Source: Stichopus chloronotus
Taxonomy: Eukaryota > Echinodermata > Holothuroidea > Aspidochirotida > Stichopodidae
Length of the DNA stretch: 64,000 nt
Direction of reading: 5' to 3'
Assembly (NCBI GenBank): GCA_021234535.1
Contig: CM037837.1
Coordinates: 682,001 to 746,000, forward strand
Shown here piece by piece: positions 52,401 through 62,470 of the stretch. Each line of letters starts with the position of its first letter. The first letter of the stretch is position 1. The notes under the pieces are model-generated. The model ran no database searches, had not been told where the DNA came from, and saw nothing but the letters and a program-made list of their open reading frames with translations. A program made the translations under genes and the position numbers.

Positions 52401-55400
52401 TTGTTCCCCCTTTTATTTAGCATGAGTTTTACTGCCCTCCCAAGCAGGACCTTAAAGCGGTACATGGCTGACTGCATGTAGCCTTCCGTTTTGCTTCAAC
52501 CACATTATCTCGAGTAGATTACAAAAATTGGAGAAGGGAACTGGGGCAGCTTGGTGATAGCAGGTGAGGTCTCTGGAATTTTTGCAAATACTGTACAAAT
52601 ACTGCTCTCTTTACAATCAAAATATGCACAAGAAGATAAATAACTGTCCATAGAATTACCTAAAGGTTTGTATCACAAGTTGATCAGGAATTATGGCATA
52701 GTACCAATGCCATTTTACTGTAGAAATCACCACTTCTGTGTAGGATTGCTTTGTACTGCAATTCATTTTTTTTTTCTTTCATCTTTGGTAGAATTACTGA
52801 TCTACCAAAATGCTCATATTGGGGATCTCCGCATGGATTTTCAAGAAACATTTACAACATTAGTATGAGGTGCTTCAGATGAGACAAATAAACAGCAATG
52901 CAATACGACAAGATAAAGACATTTATTGGCACACATTACAGGAAGTATCAAATAAACACTGACATGCTTGGTTTAAACAAAAGACATATTTTATACAGAG
53001 ATACATTTAAAAATTCAATACAAAATTATTTACACACCTGAAAGGTATATACTGCGCAACAACTGCTTACGCTAAGAACTGAAGATAACCTTGGAACAGA
53101 TATTTGTACAACCAGCAAAGGCATCTATACTTACTGTCAGATTCTTAACACAAACCAGTGCAAAGAGAGAGCTTGCTAAGACGACATGCAAGCTGATAAT
53201 ACACATGTCCAAAGACAATTCTTAACAACAAACTCACCAAATGACATTGTTTTTCCAGAGTACCTGACTCTGAATGAGTGTCTGCTATGATATTTTCAAC
53301 AATAGAATTACACTGCATCTAAACACTGTTATTGCTGAGATATTCTATTTTGGTATATACAGCAAGCCTGACAGGCTGACCCAGGTGCTAAGTAACTCAC
53401 ATCCAAGAAATTAGAGTGCAATATGCTATTGTGACAATGACAGTAGTTCTGTGAACCTCTTTGGGAATTTGGGGAGGAGGGGTATGGAAGGTAAAAGTAC
53501 ATTTCCTCTGATTTACTCTGACATTTTAGTCAAAAGTATAATCACATGGAAATTTAACTTCAAATCATGTCATCCCCTGTGCCAGGCTCACAGCTACATA
53601 ACAAAACTGGAACAGGAACATGGTAGAAGTAAATATAACCTACAGCCATGTTAGTCCTTGATGATACATTCCCAAAGGAATAGAGGGACCGATACTGTAA
53701 CTTACAGCATGTTACTACATGCTGATGCATTCTCCAAAGGTATAAGACACTGAAAAGTAACCTACAGCACATAAATACATGTTGAAACATTCACCCAAAG
53801 AAATATAAGTAGTTAGATATGGTAAACACTTCCTAACATATACTTCGCCTGCGCAGTCTTTCTCCACGGAGCAAAAAATGTTTTGTGAAGGTGATTACTA
53901 GAACTGGCTGAACAGCCAAAATAGGGTTTAAATCATTTTCTCAACTGGTAAAAATTGTAGCTGAAGTTCACATTTGTTTTAAGTTCATTTTTCTCTTACG
54001 TTTGTGTCGCACACTGCAAAAAAAAATTAAAAAAAAAATTTCTTGTGGATTTATGAAATTTGTCAGTCAGTTTTACTTGTGTTCTATGCAGGATGTATGC
54101 TTAGGAGTGACTTCAAAGAATATTGCAGACAAAATTAACAAAATTTATTTAATCAATATTTATGACGCCAAGCAAGTGCACAAGTGTAGACAGAACCTTA
54201 GCAGGACTCATTTCACAACAACTTCACTTGGTACATATGGCAGTTTCAGTTAAATTTTTTGTTATGTGGGTGTCCCACATTGAAACAAGAATTCAAAATT
54301 ATCCGTTTCTCATGGATTCATAGATTTACTGGTCAGTTATACTCTGAGCAGGATGCAAGCTTAAGACTCATTTAGAGAAAATTGAACAGAAAAGTACTTT
54401 AAGCTGAATTTAAGTCAATAACATCTTGCCCTGAAGGGCAGTTACTTTACAACACTGTGCACCCCTCAAGTGTGGAGTGCATGGCTATTTTGCAACAACT
54501 TCACGTGAGGTGATTATCAACTTAACAATTTAACAATTTTCTAGATTAAATTTGACATTCTTTTCCTCTACAAGGTCAGTTCATATGTGAACACCTTAGG
54601 TTACTCTTGCACGAGAATCTAATATAACACATCCTGATCTTATCAGTGTTTTCTTGTTACCTATTGCAATAATCTGATCCCAATCATACAACACTTTGCA
54701 AATTTGTGTTTTTTATGTAATGTAGGATCTTCTTTCTGACAAGACAGTTGTTTCTTCAGTCTCTCAACTTCTATACATAAATACAATTGTTTCCTTAACT
54801 GCTGTGACAAAGTAAACTCAGAGATCAAACACAAGCAGTAAGCAGATGTTATCTTCCTATGATGAACATGTACGCTTACTGATCCATATCATACATGCAT
54901 AATTTACTTCTACACAAGACATGTTCTGTTTTTCCACTAGCAAATGACTACAGTGTGCTGCCTAAATTGTAATACAAATTTCTCTTAGCAAAGAAGGGAC
55001 ACAGGACACTATATTACATTGCAATACAGAGAACTTTACACACACTTTGTTTTCCTTCATACTTTGTGTTTGTTAACTTTGCTCCTAGTTTACTAACACA
55101 CAAATTGATACTTACCAGTGAAAATATCCATTCTTGTTGCCCTAGCATCCCTGCGAAAAATATAGAAAGTAGTATTTTTTTTTCATTTCAACTTAACTGT
55201 ACTTCACATATATCATCCATAGGCAAGTTCATGTCATACAACATCATCGTTAACATTAATAGTAAAGTAATTCCACGCATACAAGAAAACATAGTAAGAA
55301 GCTCTGTTACGAATATTGAAAAGAGTACCATACAAACCTTGAGTTGTCTAATAACTCAGCCATAGCACCAAACAGGAAATCGTGAGACGTTCTGTAACAA

Positions 55401-55562
55401 CAACAAAAAATATGCATCATAATAGTTACATAGTAGATGCAAACACTAGATCTGTGAAACAGCTGTTGCATTGGATAGTACAAACAATGCAAGTCTGAAA
55501 AACACTTCATACCTCACATACACATGAGGATACCGTGTGCTAGAGCTTTTCTTAAGACCCAT
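28358..55562 (-). CDS. MORC2: MORC2 orthologue, chromatin-silencing GHKL ATPase (28 coding exons, first one tentative)
   Basis: Exons, first to last: 55513-55562 (tentative), 55338-55391, 55116-55150, 50841-50909, 50342-50432, 49838-50021, 47576-47669, 46191-46314, 45132-45260, 44307-44386, 42963-43045, 41590-41816, 41188-41342, 39514-39642, 38148-38250, 36813-36906, 35751-35798, 34917-35036, 34206-34280, 33573-33668, 33350-33451, 32961-33138, 32619-32760, 31894-31933, 30922-31520, 30167-30299, 29403-29525, 28358-28447. Total 3447 nt, about 1148 residues (human 1032). Every junction is GT-AG and in phase. The ATPase carries the Bergerat motifs LLDNSRDA (Asn33), DNGEGM and [10 protein letters not shown]. 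Then follow the S5-like transducer fold interrupted by a charged coiled coil (about 277-345), the CW zinc finger (Cys501, 504, 526, 537), a Ser/Pro/Lys linker, a Tudor-like domain (about 775-834) and a C-terminal coiled coil. In human cells MORC2 dimerises through the ATPase and compacts chromatin with HUSH; the same role here is inferred from orthology. Confidence 0.95.
29403..29525 (-). CDS. MORC2: MORC2 exon 27, C-terminal coiled coil
   Basis: Forty-one codons, phase 0-0, encoding [20 protein letters not shown] and [10 protein letters not shown], aligned with the human C-terminal coil. Confidence 0.92.
30167..30299 (-). CDS. MORC2: MORC2 exon 26
   Basis: Encodes [20 protein letters not shown] and the EELVTFDLN segment, matching human [18 protein letters not shown]. 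It is a strong marker of MORC2 orthology. Confidence 0.94.
30922..31520 (-). CDS. MORC2: MORC2 exon 25, heptapeptide repeats and coiled coil
   Basis: The largest exon (599 nt). It encodes an acidic start, five tandem [11 protein letters not shown] heptapeptides (31272-31376), a Lys/Pro linker and a long Glu/Lys-rich coiled coil ([20 protein letters not shown]). It ends in SSLCEGYR, where human MORC2 has only a short linker. Confidence 0.9.
31272..31376 (-). repeat. 21-bp coding minisatellite (five ASLSQTS-type heptapeptides)
   Basis: Five in-frame copies read [28 protein letters not shown] and ATLSQTS. The repeat is Ser/Thr-rich and in frame, so copy-number change would not break the protein. 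Confidence 0.9.
31894..31933 (-). CDS. MORC2: MORC2 exon 24
   Basis: A 40-nt micro-exon encoding [13 protein letters not shown], equivalent to human EKGSEDVRLMKPPS at the end of the Tudor-like domain. Confidence 0.87.
32619..32760 (-). CDS. MORC2: MORC2 exon 23, Tudor/chromo-like domain
   Basis: Encodes [20 protein letters not shown] and [17 protein letters not shown], aligned with human VEVRVNREWYTGRVTAVEV...RWKVKFDY. This barrel is typical of MORC2. Confidence 0.93.
32961..33138 (-). CDS. MORC2: MORC2 exon 22, acidic linker
   Basis: Encodes a Glu/Gln/Ser-rich segment ([18 protein letters not shown]) corresponding to the acidic stretch before the human Tudor-like domain. Confidence 0.87.
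33350..33451 (-). CDS. MORC2: MORC2 exon 21, linker
   Basis: Thirty-four codons, phase 0-0, Ala/Ser-rich with an AAKKQKL basic patch. The donor is GTCAG, weaker than its neighbours. Confidence 0.8.
33573..33668 (-). CDS. MORC2: MORC2 exon 20, linker
   Basis: Thirty-two codons, phase 0-0, Ser/Pro/Ala-rich ([18 protein letters not shown]). Confidence 0.87.
34206..34280 (-). CDS. MORC2: MORC2 exon 19, linker
   Basis: Twenty-five codons, phase 0-0, of Lys-Pro repeats ([18 protein letters not shown]). The human linker has a similar PRKAP/PKVIKTPV composition. Confidence 0.87.
34917..35036 (-). CDS. MORC2: MORC2 exon 18, basic Ser/Pro linker
   Basis: Forty codons rich in Lys, Ser and Pro ([15 protein letters not shown]), likely disordered, with a nuclear-localisation-like [10 protein letters not shown] cluster. 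Confidence 0.88.
35751..35798 (-). CDS. MORC2: MORC2 exon 17
   Basis: Sixteen codons, phase 0-0: [16 protein letters not shown], a helix after the CW domain. Confidence 0.87.
36813..36906 (-). CDS. MORC2: MORC2 exon 16, end of CW domain
   Basis: The acceptor at 36907-36908 supplies the fourth zinc ligand Cys537 in CSVPEQK. A nearer CAG would delete it, so this acceptor was preferred. Confidence 0.88.
38148..38250 (-). CDS. MORC2: MORC2 exon 15, CW zinc finger
   Basis: Encodes [10 protein letters not shown] and DYWECSMN, with zinc ligands Cys504 and Cys526 and the conserved Trp507 and Trp524. Confidence 0.94.
39514..39642 (-). CDS. MORC2: MORC2 exon 14, start of CW domain
   Basis: Encodes [20 protein letters not shown] and [11 protein letters not shown]. 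It ends in the first zinc-binding Cys501 of the CW finger. Confidence 0.93.
41188..41342 (-). CDS. MORC2: MORC2 exon 13
   Basis: Encodes [20 protein letters not shown] and [10 protein letters not shown], then QYWKDI, as in human MORC2. Confidence 0.94.
41590..41816 (-). CDS. MORC2: MORC2 exon 12
   Basis: Finishes coiled coil 1, then encodes [20 protein letters not shown] and [10 protein letters not shown], closely matching the human transducer segment. Confidence 0.94.
42060..42900. repeat. minisatellite of GTACTTCAATGCACTAGCAAG-like units in a MORC2 intron
   Basis: About 35 imperfect copies of a 20-23 bp unit alternate between GTACTTCAATGnACTAGCAAGG and GTGCTTCAATGnACTATCATGTA, forming higher-order units of about 46 bp. 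Degenerate copies extend left to about 41.87 kb. It lies between exons 12 and 11. Apparent open frames here are products of the periodicity. Confidence 0.85.
42963..43045 (-). CDS. MORC2: MORC2 exon 11, coiled coil 1
   Basis: Encodes [20 protein letters not shown] and further Lys/Glu-rich residues. Heptad-like spacing continues the coil. Confidence 0.9.
44307..44386 (-). CDS. MORC2: MORC2 exon 10, start of coiled coil 1
   Basis: Encodes [20 protein letters not shown], leading into the charged helix that interrupts the transducer domain in MORC2. Confidence 0.92.
45132..45260 (-). CDS. MORC2: MORC2 exon 9
   Basis: Encodes [20 protein letters not shown], then VFVQGQRVQ, equivalent to human [28 protein letters not shown]. 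Confidence 0.93.
46191..46314 (-). CDS. MORC2: MORC2 exon 8
   Basis: Encodes [20 protein letters not shown], the start of the transducer-like domain. An acidic stretch follows, with the donor GTGAGT inside the Tyr codon. Confidence 0.93.
47576..47669 (-). CDS. MORC2: MORC2 exon 7
   Basis: Encodes [20 protein letters not shown], matching human ETELIYKYSPFRTEEEVM. Confidence 0.92.
48484..49210. repeat. 142-bp tandem repeat, about five copies, in MORC2 intron 6
   Basis: Equivalent positions fall near 48499, 48642, 48783, 48926 and 49082, giving periods of 143, 141, 143 and 156. Each unit contains TCAAATGACCTTTGACCT, GGGATCATCTACTCA, TGACCAACCCACA and TTCTTGAGATA in that order. The array ends at an inverted repeat around 49250-49274 (ATTCCTTTTTGCCTTCGGCAAGGAAT). 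Confidence 0.85.
49248..49275. repeat. inverted repeat closing the 142-bp array
   Basis: ATTCC...GGAAT and TTGCC...GGCAA arms flank a three-base loop, interrupted by unpaired T residues. Its position directly after the repeat array suggests it is the terminus of the same mobile or satellite unit. Confidence 0.5.
49838..50021 (-). CDS. MORC2: MORC2 exon 6
   Basis: Encodes [20 protein letters not shown] and [15 protein letters not shown], almost identical to human MORC2 over this core. The donor GTATGT sits after the arginine codon of EEKAR. Confidence 0.95.
50342..50432 (-). CDS. MORC2: MORC2 exon 5, ATP-lid motif
   Basis: Encodes [20 protein letters not shown] and then GQYGNGLKS, the glycine-rich lid that closes over ATP. 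Confidence 0.94.
50841..50909 (-). CDS. MORC2: MORC2 exon 4, ATP-binding motif II
   Basis: Encodes [26 protein letters not shown] is the DxGxG motif. A 4.2-kb intron separates it from exon 3. Confidence 0.93.
53630..53815. repeat. three diverged copies of a 60-62 bp unit in MORC2 intron 3
   Basis: CCTACAGC recurs at about 53639, 53701 and 53761, each followed by a conserved ACATTC-CCAAAG block. Confidence 0.5.
53975..54535. repeat. diverged tandem duplication of about 270 bp in MORC2 intron 3
   Basis: Two successive blocks share, in order, a TTTTTGTTATGTGGGTGTC / CTTACGTTTGTGTCGCACA-type start, TTCTTGTGGATTTATGAAAT / TTCTCATGGATTCATAGATT, CAGGATG...GCTTA and CAACTTCACTTG / CAACTTCACGTG. Identity is low and was judged by eye. 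Confidence 0.4.
55116..55150 (-). CDS. MORC2: MORC2 exon 3
   Basis: A 35-nt micro-exon encoding [11 protein letters not shown], which completes the DNSRDA motif. It was found by phase and similarity to human DADATRIDIYA. Confidence 0.9.
55338..55391 (-). CDS. MORC2: MORC2 exon 2, ATP-binding motif I
   Basis: Encodes [17 protein letters not shown]; the arginine codon after it is split across the next intron. It aligns with human TTHEFLFGALAELVDNAR, and Asn33 is the Mg-ATP-binding asparagine of the GHKL fold. Confidence 0.93.
55513..55562 (-). CDS. MORC2: MORC2 tentative first coding exon
   Basis: ATG at 55562 gives [16 protein letters not shown] with a phase-2 donor (GTATG) that fits the next exon. 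The interval could instead be an internal exon with its acceptor at 55570. The expected N-terminal RAQLTFEYLH-type sequence of MORC2 is absent, so this exon may be wrong or incomplete. Confidence 0.4.
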
Positions 55563-55569
55563 TATTAAC

Positions 55570-58500
55570 CTGACACAAAATTCCAAAAGTTGGCAACTTG
55601 AAGTATGTAAAACTTATGGTCAAAAGAGTGAAAGATGTTAACAAGCAACAAAAAACTTGTTGTTACGGTAACCAAGTCATCTCTGTACTCAGCAGCAAGT
55701 GTAATGTAATAAGTAATATGACATGCACTGATCTCTACTGCCTGTTTGTAAGTAGTCCTGGACAGTAAGCCATTTGCATGGTAAACGCAGTGAAAGTTAA
55801 GAAGCTTTCCATTAGGGGGGAGCTACTTAACTTTGAAAGTGTGTTTGAATGTGTGACCACATTGGCACTCTGAAGTGTGGAACATCTAAATTTTTAACTC
55901 TCTTGTGAGGCCATTGCGACATATTTACAAGTGCTACCTCCTGTAGTCTGGCATTGTCTAGACATCTCACCTTTAATCAGTTTTCATCCTTGTGCTATGA
56001 GTTTCCTCCACATGCACCCCCCCCCCCCCCTTCAGCCAATACTATCATTCCAAGTTGACTTTATATGTTCTCTCTCTGTTCTGATAATAGAAGTTCATAT
56101 CCAACTGCCTTACATACACAACTGCCAAAGGTTTGATTTTCTAAAGAACTGTTTGATGTTGAATCATTGATCACATATGTATACGTAATCATGCTTTTGA
56201 ATATCCTCTATCACAAATCCTATGTTCTGATGACGTGCTTCAATGATGAAAAGGTACTGGTTGCTAAACATAGTGTGTACCCTACGATTTATGTAATACC
56301 GCTGATGTGACGCCTGATGTTAAAACAGCATCAGGCATGAAAAATAAGCATGCACTGCTTCCACTATTATAAGCATTTACAGCAACATCACTTGCTTTCA
56401 ACGTTAGAAAGCAATCACTAAATGTACCCTGATGTGTGTCTGCAGCTTGAACAGCAGTAAGTGCTCAATATAGTTAGGTTAACGCCAGTAAAACAATACA
56501 CCAATGAGTGGCAATGACATCTTTCATAATGTTTATCACTGATAACATACGTCTATACCTTTAGGTTCAATACAATGTATCTCTAAATTTGAGCAATTAA
56601 AAACACTACTAATGCACATAGCTCCATACCGTTTGCAGAGAAACTAGAGGCATAAGGGAATGTGAACAGCAATGAAAGAATAGTTTGCATAATATGCTTG
56701 TTTTTATTACAGTGCATTTGTTACATTCAGTTTATATTCATCCAAAAGATATAGTCCTAGTTACACAGTAAGGCAATTTGTAACATCTGTTGATTTGAAT
56801 ATTGTTTCAGTTGACACTTGACTAATTACGTTTTCTTTTATTATTCCTTATTTTGTATATGTGCAAATCAGTACATTCACATGTTCCTGATAACTGAATG
56901 CAGTTGTGAAAGTTAGCTCAATGTATAAGTGCGACAAATAAATTATACTTTACAGATGATTGCTTCAACTTTTGCTGTTAAAATGTCTGCAAGCCATACT
57001 GTACATAGCTTTCTAATGTCTAGAAACAACTTGACAGATACCCCCTTTAAAATTACATACTGTATGCAAAGTACGGTACTTACATATATGAGTGGATTTT
57101 ACATTATATGTAATGTGATTCAGGAATATGAACAACAAATCATGTTTTGTAGTGGTAGTTTTGTCTGAAGCAGGGACATGCAAACTCCCCTTTATCATGA
57201 AACTATGTGGTAAATTACTCTATGATAGGCAATAACCCATGCTATCATTGGCATCTAAGGTACCATAACAGCAATGAAATTTCAAGCATGAATGCTTGTT
57301 GACTGAATTTATATTGCATGTATGCATGATTGTAAGCATAAATCTGATCTACAACAATGGAGTACAATGCTTAATTGAAAGCTATCTCAATACCACATGA
57401 ATGATTGCAGTAATGTACTGTGTGTGAACTGTGACCCAATCTGAATGGTGGAAAGTTGTTGAAATGTAAGTCGGCAAATTACAACTTAAAAATCCACACA
57501 GTGCACCTACCAAAAGCTACCATACTTACATTAATGAAAACAAGATAAACAAATTGTGATCAAATTCAAATTAAGATTTACTTGTCACAAGCACATTTGC
57601 TTTTATACTGATAGAACCAAGTCAAGGAACATCATTTAGTACTAGCAGAGGTACAGTAGCATGAACAGTAAAGCAAATCTTTCTGGCTGCAGATTGCCTC
57701 AGAAAGGCTTCAAATTCCCCAAACTATGTGTGTGTTGTTGTTTTATGATATTTGCCACTTCGTTGTAGTGGTACCGTAGTACAAGAATATGAGCAAGGCA
57801 CTTGGGCTAGGCCTATTGTGTTTACGTGTCCTACAATGATCAACACAAAGAATTTTTTACTAATGTACGGCTATGTAAGTCATAGTAAAACTGAATGTGA
57901 CTGATTTTGGTATTGTTCTTCACTGAGTACTCTCGCCGAGTCTACAAGTTACTTAGTAGTTAGATAATTAGTACTCGTACTGAGGATTTGTAGCCTACTG
58001 TAAGTATAATCTGCCCTAACGATACAACACTTGATTGTTTCTCCTAGCGAGATGTAGCTTAGATGTGGCAGGAAATGCAAAAGGTCCCGTGGAGGTAGAC
58101 TGAAACTGTTTGACGATACGTGCAACTACCGAATGAAGTTTGAGGGTGCCGTATCGATCAAACAGAAAATGGTGGACCCTGTCACTCACGAGGTAGAATG
58201 AAGAAAGTCGAACGTTAGGCCAGCTCTACTAAGGCCTTGGTAACCAGAAAGTGCCATGACTCTGCTTTAAAATAACTTCACACGATAAACTGTTTTGCCC
58301 CCGAAGATCAGCGTTTCTTTTCTTGGGCTGTTTCAGTAAGTGACTGCACACGTTGTAGACATCTTTGTAGCTTCGCCTTCGGAAGTTGTTTGCATGTAGG
58401 CTATGCATCGGCGTCTTCCACACAACGTTGTTTACTCCAAGACCTGTTCGTTAAGCACGGCACAAAAGGTCATGTGGTACTGAATGGTATTTAAGTCACT

Positions 58501-61500
58501 GGCATAGGCGTCAAAAGAGAAGATCAAAACCCGTCAAGTTTGCTTCAAGAAGTTCTGAAGGTAAAGAAGACAACAGCACTAGGTTGCAGCTACTGGTGAA
58601 CTCTACTATAACGCCCCGCCAGTGCTCAAATTTGAGTGGAGAACGAGCCTTCTTGATCTTGCAACTAAAAAAAAGTGGCTTCTAATCATCGTTCAAGCAC
58701 ATGTGCATTATATGAACATTGAACAGATCTGCAATATATAATTACATGTACATGCCTCTCTACACAATTATTCCTACGCATTCTACTTCATTTAAAGTAG
58801 GGCGCGGAATACACCTTCATTCCCAAATTCACACCGCACACTTCAAACATTTGCAGCATTTCACTCTGCTTGAAAACGCTTTTAAGGTCAATGCGTCCAT
58901 TTACAAATTTTAAAATATCCTTAGCCGTGATCGGTCTGTCGGTTTTCCCACCCTGTGCTTTGTCTCACCCCTGTTTTGTGCATGTATTACCAAAGCACAC
59001 GTGTACTGTACGCACACGGTATTCGTTCTGCGAGTTGTATACATGAATTCTCCGCTTCATCGTCTCATGGCCACTGTCACTGCGGCACTGTGTGTGACAA
59101 AATTCCTGTCGTGCCTACCTCGGGGTGTACGACACACCGCAAACTACCACAGCTCAAAACGTATCGTATGCAATTCTTGCATATGTAATTAGTACACCAG
59201 TGTCAGTCGAGTCATGTACGTCCGCTTGCTCACTCCATATTGTCACTAGACTATGCACAGGAGATACATTTCGTCATTAACTGCCTGTCAATTGCCCAGT
59301 CTAGCTAGACAAACGGATTGTGCGGTAGAAAACGCCTCATGTTATCAACTGATGCGACGTTTGATCCATTATGTTGACCAGCTCTCAGCATACATCACAA
59401 GTGCGTAAACCTTGAAGCTCTCGTAAAGTTTCATTCTTTTATGATTTCGCGACAACACGCCTCTTGTGTTGTAATACTTGTATTTGTTAATAAGAGCCCT
59501 GATCAGTAACAAGCTCGCCTCGAAAAGCACGTCCCGAAGGTACGTGAAGCGCTGTAGACAGGTATATGAGCCATCAGAATCGACACATCTTGGTTTGTTC
59601 AATGGAATTTTCTTAGACAATTCATGGTGCAGTTTTCTGTAAACGCGTTGTTTTTCTAACTGGATTTTCGTTAAGTCGGCCTATGGCGGCAGGAGCCAGC
59701 CAAGTGATTTTGAATGAGAAATTTTGATCGGAACAATTGATGATTCCATGTTTCGATTGTGTTGAACATGTAAACTGATTGCCATTGAAATATGTTTCAA
59801 GTTATTTCCAAAAAATACTAGGCCTACTGCTTTGGCAAGTTCTTAAACTACATAGCCCTATAACCTACAGGTAGTCGAATATATATGTTGTAAACCGTGG
59901 TTTTCAAGTTCACCGTAGTTTGTAGGCTTGATTTTGATAGGTGCAAAGCAGATGCATGCCTGTTATTCTAGTGTTTAGTTACAGTGACTGTAGTTGGTTT
60001 GTAATTATATGACGCACAGACCTTTACAGTATGAATTTTCTGTGCCATGCTCAGTGCAGATTGAATAGCTATGTTTTTTCTTATCGTGGCAGCACCAAGT
60101 TCTCTTTGTTTTCGTTTGAATCTCTAGGACTGTACGAGGCATCGTTGTGTTGTACACCACACAGACAGTACAGCTGCCAGTGTCATGGCTTTTGTTTTTG
60201 TCTCGTCCCGGTTGTGTTCCCTGTGTGCTGTTAAGTGGAAATTCTGTGAACGAAGTATCCTCTGTCAAATTGGGGTGGGCAAAGAGTGGCCAGCTACTAA
60301 CACATTCATAGTAAGTTTCTACTACCACACACATAAGGGCGAATCCCCGCCTATAGTATATTAGCGTTTACTCCTGCACACGAAATATTCGTGAATTGTG
60401 ATTGAAATTGGACAGACAGTATGGCGTCCACGGCAGACCTGCCAAACGGTGTGATGGCGCTGTTGCACTTCTACCACAGACACGTGTTGTTCAGAGATAG
60501 CACACGGTATGTGTCCATCAAAGGAAGTGTCGGAAATTGGCATACAGGTCCCAAAACTCTAACACATTCAAACACACAAAACGAAATTGAAAGGTAGGAT
60601 TTAGAAGTCTTACATATTTATTCTTATGTACAAATTTATTAATAACATGAAAACATTGACCAGTTAACATGAAACAAACTCTGCTACCAAAACGTGATTT
60701 TAAAATCCAACACTGATGAGTTTGATTTTATCCACACAACACAGTCCAGAATCACAAGTTCAAAATTGTTGTGCTTCCATTCCAAAATTTTGGTCAGAGT
60801 GAGTACCAAATGTATCCCAGAAATAAACACATCTGGCGTCGCTGTCGACATAAAAAAACAAGAGTTGCCATGGTTGCTCAAAACACGTCACACACTGCAG
60901 AGATGCTTCGCTTCTTTGGCATATTCTGGCTTGCTTTAATGGTGATTTTTTTGCTAGAAACTTTTTAGGAAGCCAAAATTGGGATGGAAGTGAAAATTTT
61001 AGAATGGGTGTTTGCACACTCTTTTCACTTTCAAAGATGAGCTATGTTTTTGAAACCATATGAGTCACGTTCGAACCCGAAGTTAGGATTATCGCAACCC
61101 CCAGCTAATCTGAACATCCAGCTAAGTTATATAATTTTTATTGTCTTCATTGTTTTGTAAATGGCAACTCCAAACTGAAAATCATAGGTATATAAATGAA
61201 GACACCTATATAGCAAAAAAAAAAAAATTACATCTAAGATATTTGTTACCTTACTCCACAAGCATGCATGGTAGCACATAGAGTAACAATATCATTTATA
61301 GCTGTCTCATATGATACCAACCAATATACCTCAAGCTTGCCTTTTATTGCAGAGAAACTTCACAATGAATGTATACCACTAGTAGTGAAATGATGTGATA
61401 TCAGTTTCAAATTGCTGCTACAGAGTGTAGACTCCCAGTACTGGCATACAAATAAGCACATGGATTTGAGCACAGAAGAAACTATTTAGATGTCTGGAAA

Positions 61501-62470
61501 AAAAACAAACGATGCATGCTCTGGACGTCAGACTTCCTGCTTTCCAAGCTGGGAGAGCATTTGGAAAATGCCTGAGTTACGTTTACCAGAATGAAAAACC
61601 AAAAGTTTCACAGGCAGAAACAGTAATTTAAAACAGTATATAATATGGATGTACAAAAGAGCATATTCTGTTCTATACATGCAGTCTAGTGTATAGACCA
61701 GTCTAGTGCTATTTTCATTGCAGAGCAGACATATTTTCTCTAATCAGGAATCTACTGCCACTTGTTTTCCATCCCACAATGATTTAGTTACACTTTCCTG
61801 GAAATACAGTCATTTCCACAAGTCAAGGTCAATCTCAGAATCTACTTCATAGTTAATGTCGTAATAAGTATGTAGTTCCCCGATCCCAAGGAGCTAACTT
61901 CTATAGAGAACTGTTACAATTGCCGACAAGTTGTACCTAACTCAATAAACTGTGATGCCTAGCTTTAATCTTAAAACAATTGTTTTCAAACACGCGTACC
62001 CCAAAGTAAGAGTGATCTTGAACATTATTTATTAGTATCTTTGGTGAGATTTTTACAAATTGTCAACCACTACTCCTTAAATTATCTTTTCATGTAAAAC
62101 AGTAATAATGATACAAACTGTCAACTCTATGTAACATAGACACCTTAAACAATCAGCAGTATCCATACTTATGCATTATAGACAGAAGAGTGTTCAATCA
62201 AGAAATAACATTTTCTATACGATAACCAATATAAAAAAAATTATGGTCTGTCCAACATGCTGCCACACAATCACTTTTGAGTGATTTTTGATTTGTTCTT
62301 TTAACACTTAAGTGAACCCACACCCTTTACTCTGTCCCATATGGTACAAGCAATTATGAATCCCAAGAGAGTACTGCAAAGCCTTTCAGTCACATCTGAC
62401 CATGCAAGTTGCTCTTACAAAGCAAGCTTTAAACAGCCTCAGTCAAAAAGTAACAAAATTTAACATGATT
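55570..62470. other. intergenic region, possible MORC2 5' end
   Basis: It should contain the MORC2 promoter and any 5' untranslated exons, but I could not place them. An 8-bp inverted repeat lies at 56312-56336 (GCCTGATG...CATCAGGC), a poly-C run at 56017-56030 and a reverse-transcriptase relic at 59.4-59.7 kb. Frames at 58229-58423 (minus) and 60421-60597 (plus) have no recognisable domain. Confidence 0.5.
59369..59653 (-). pseudogene. decayed non-LTR retrotransposon reverse-transcriptase fragment
   Basis: An open stretch of about 95 codons contains FTYLRDVLFEA, then a helical region, then KRMKLYESFKVYALVMYAES followed by WST. This has the layout of the C-terminal end of LINE reverse transcriptases (F-YLG, then K---Y---V-S-LLYG-E-W). 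The usual Gly residues are replaced and there is no upstream catalytic YxDD domain, so it is a truncated relic. Confidence 0.5.

Noticed and set aside
58229..58423. A minus-strand frame containing SLHANN, considered as the missing MORC2 N-terminus (YLHTNS)
   Set aside because: The surrounding residues do not match and there is no donor at the required phase.
60421..60597. A plus-strand frame starting MASTADLPNGVMALL
   Set aside because: Only about 58 codons, with no domain and no splice partners identified.
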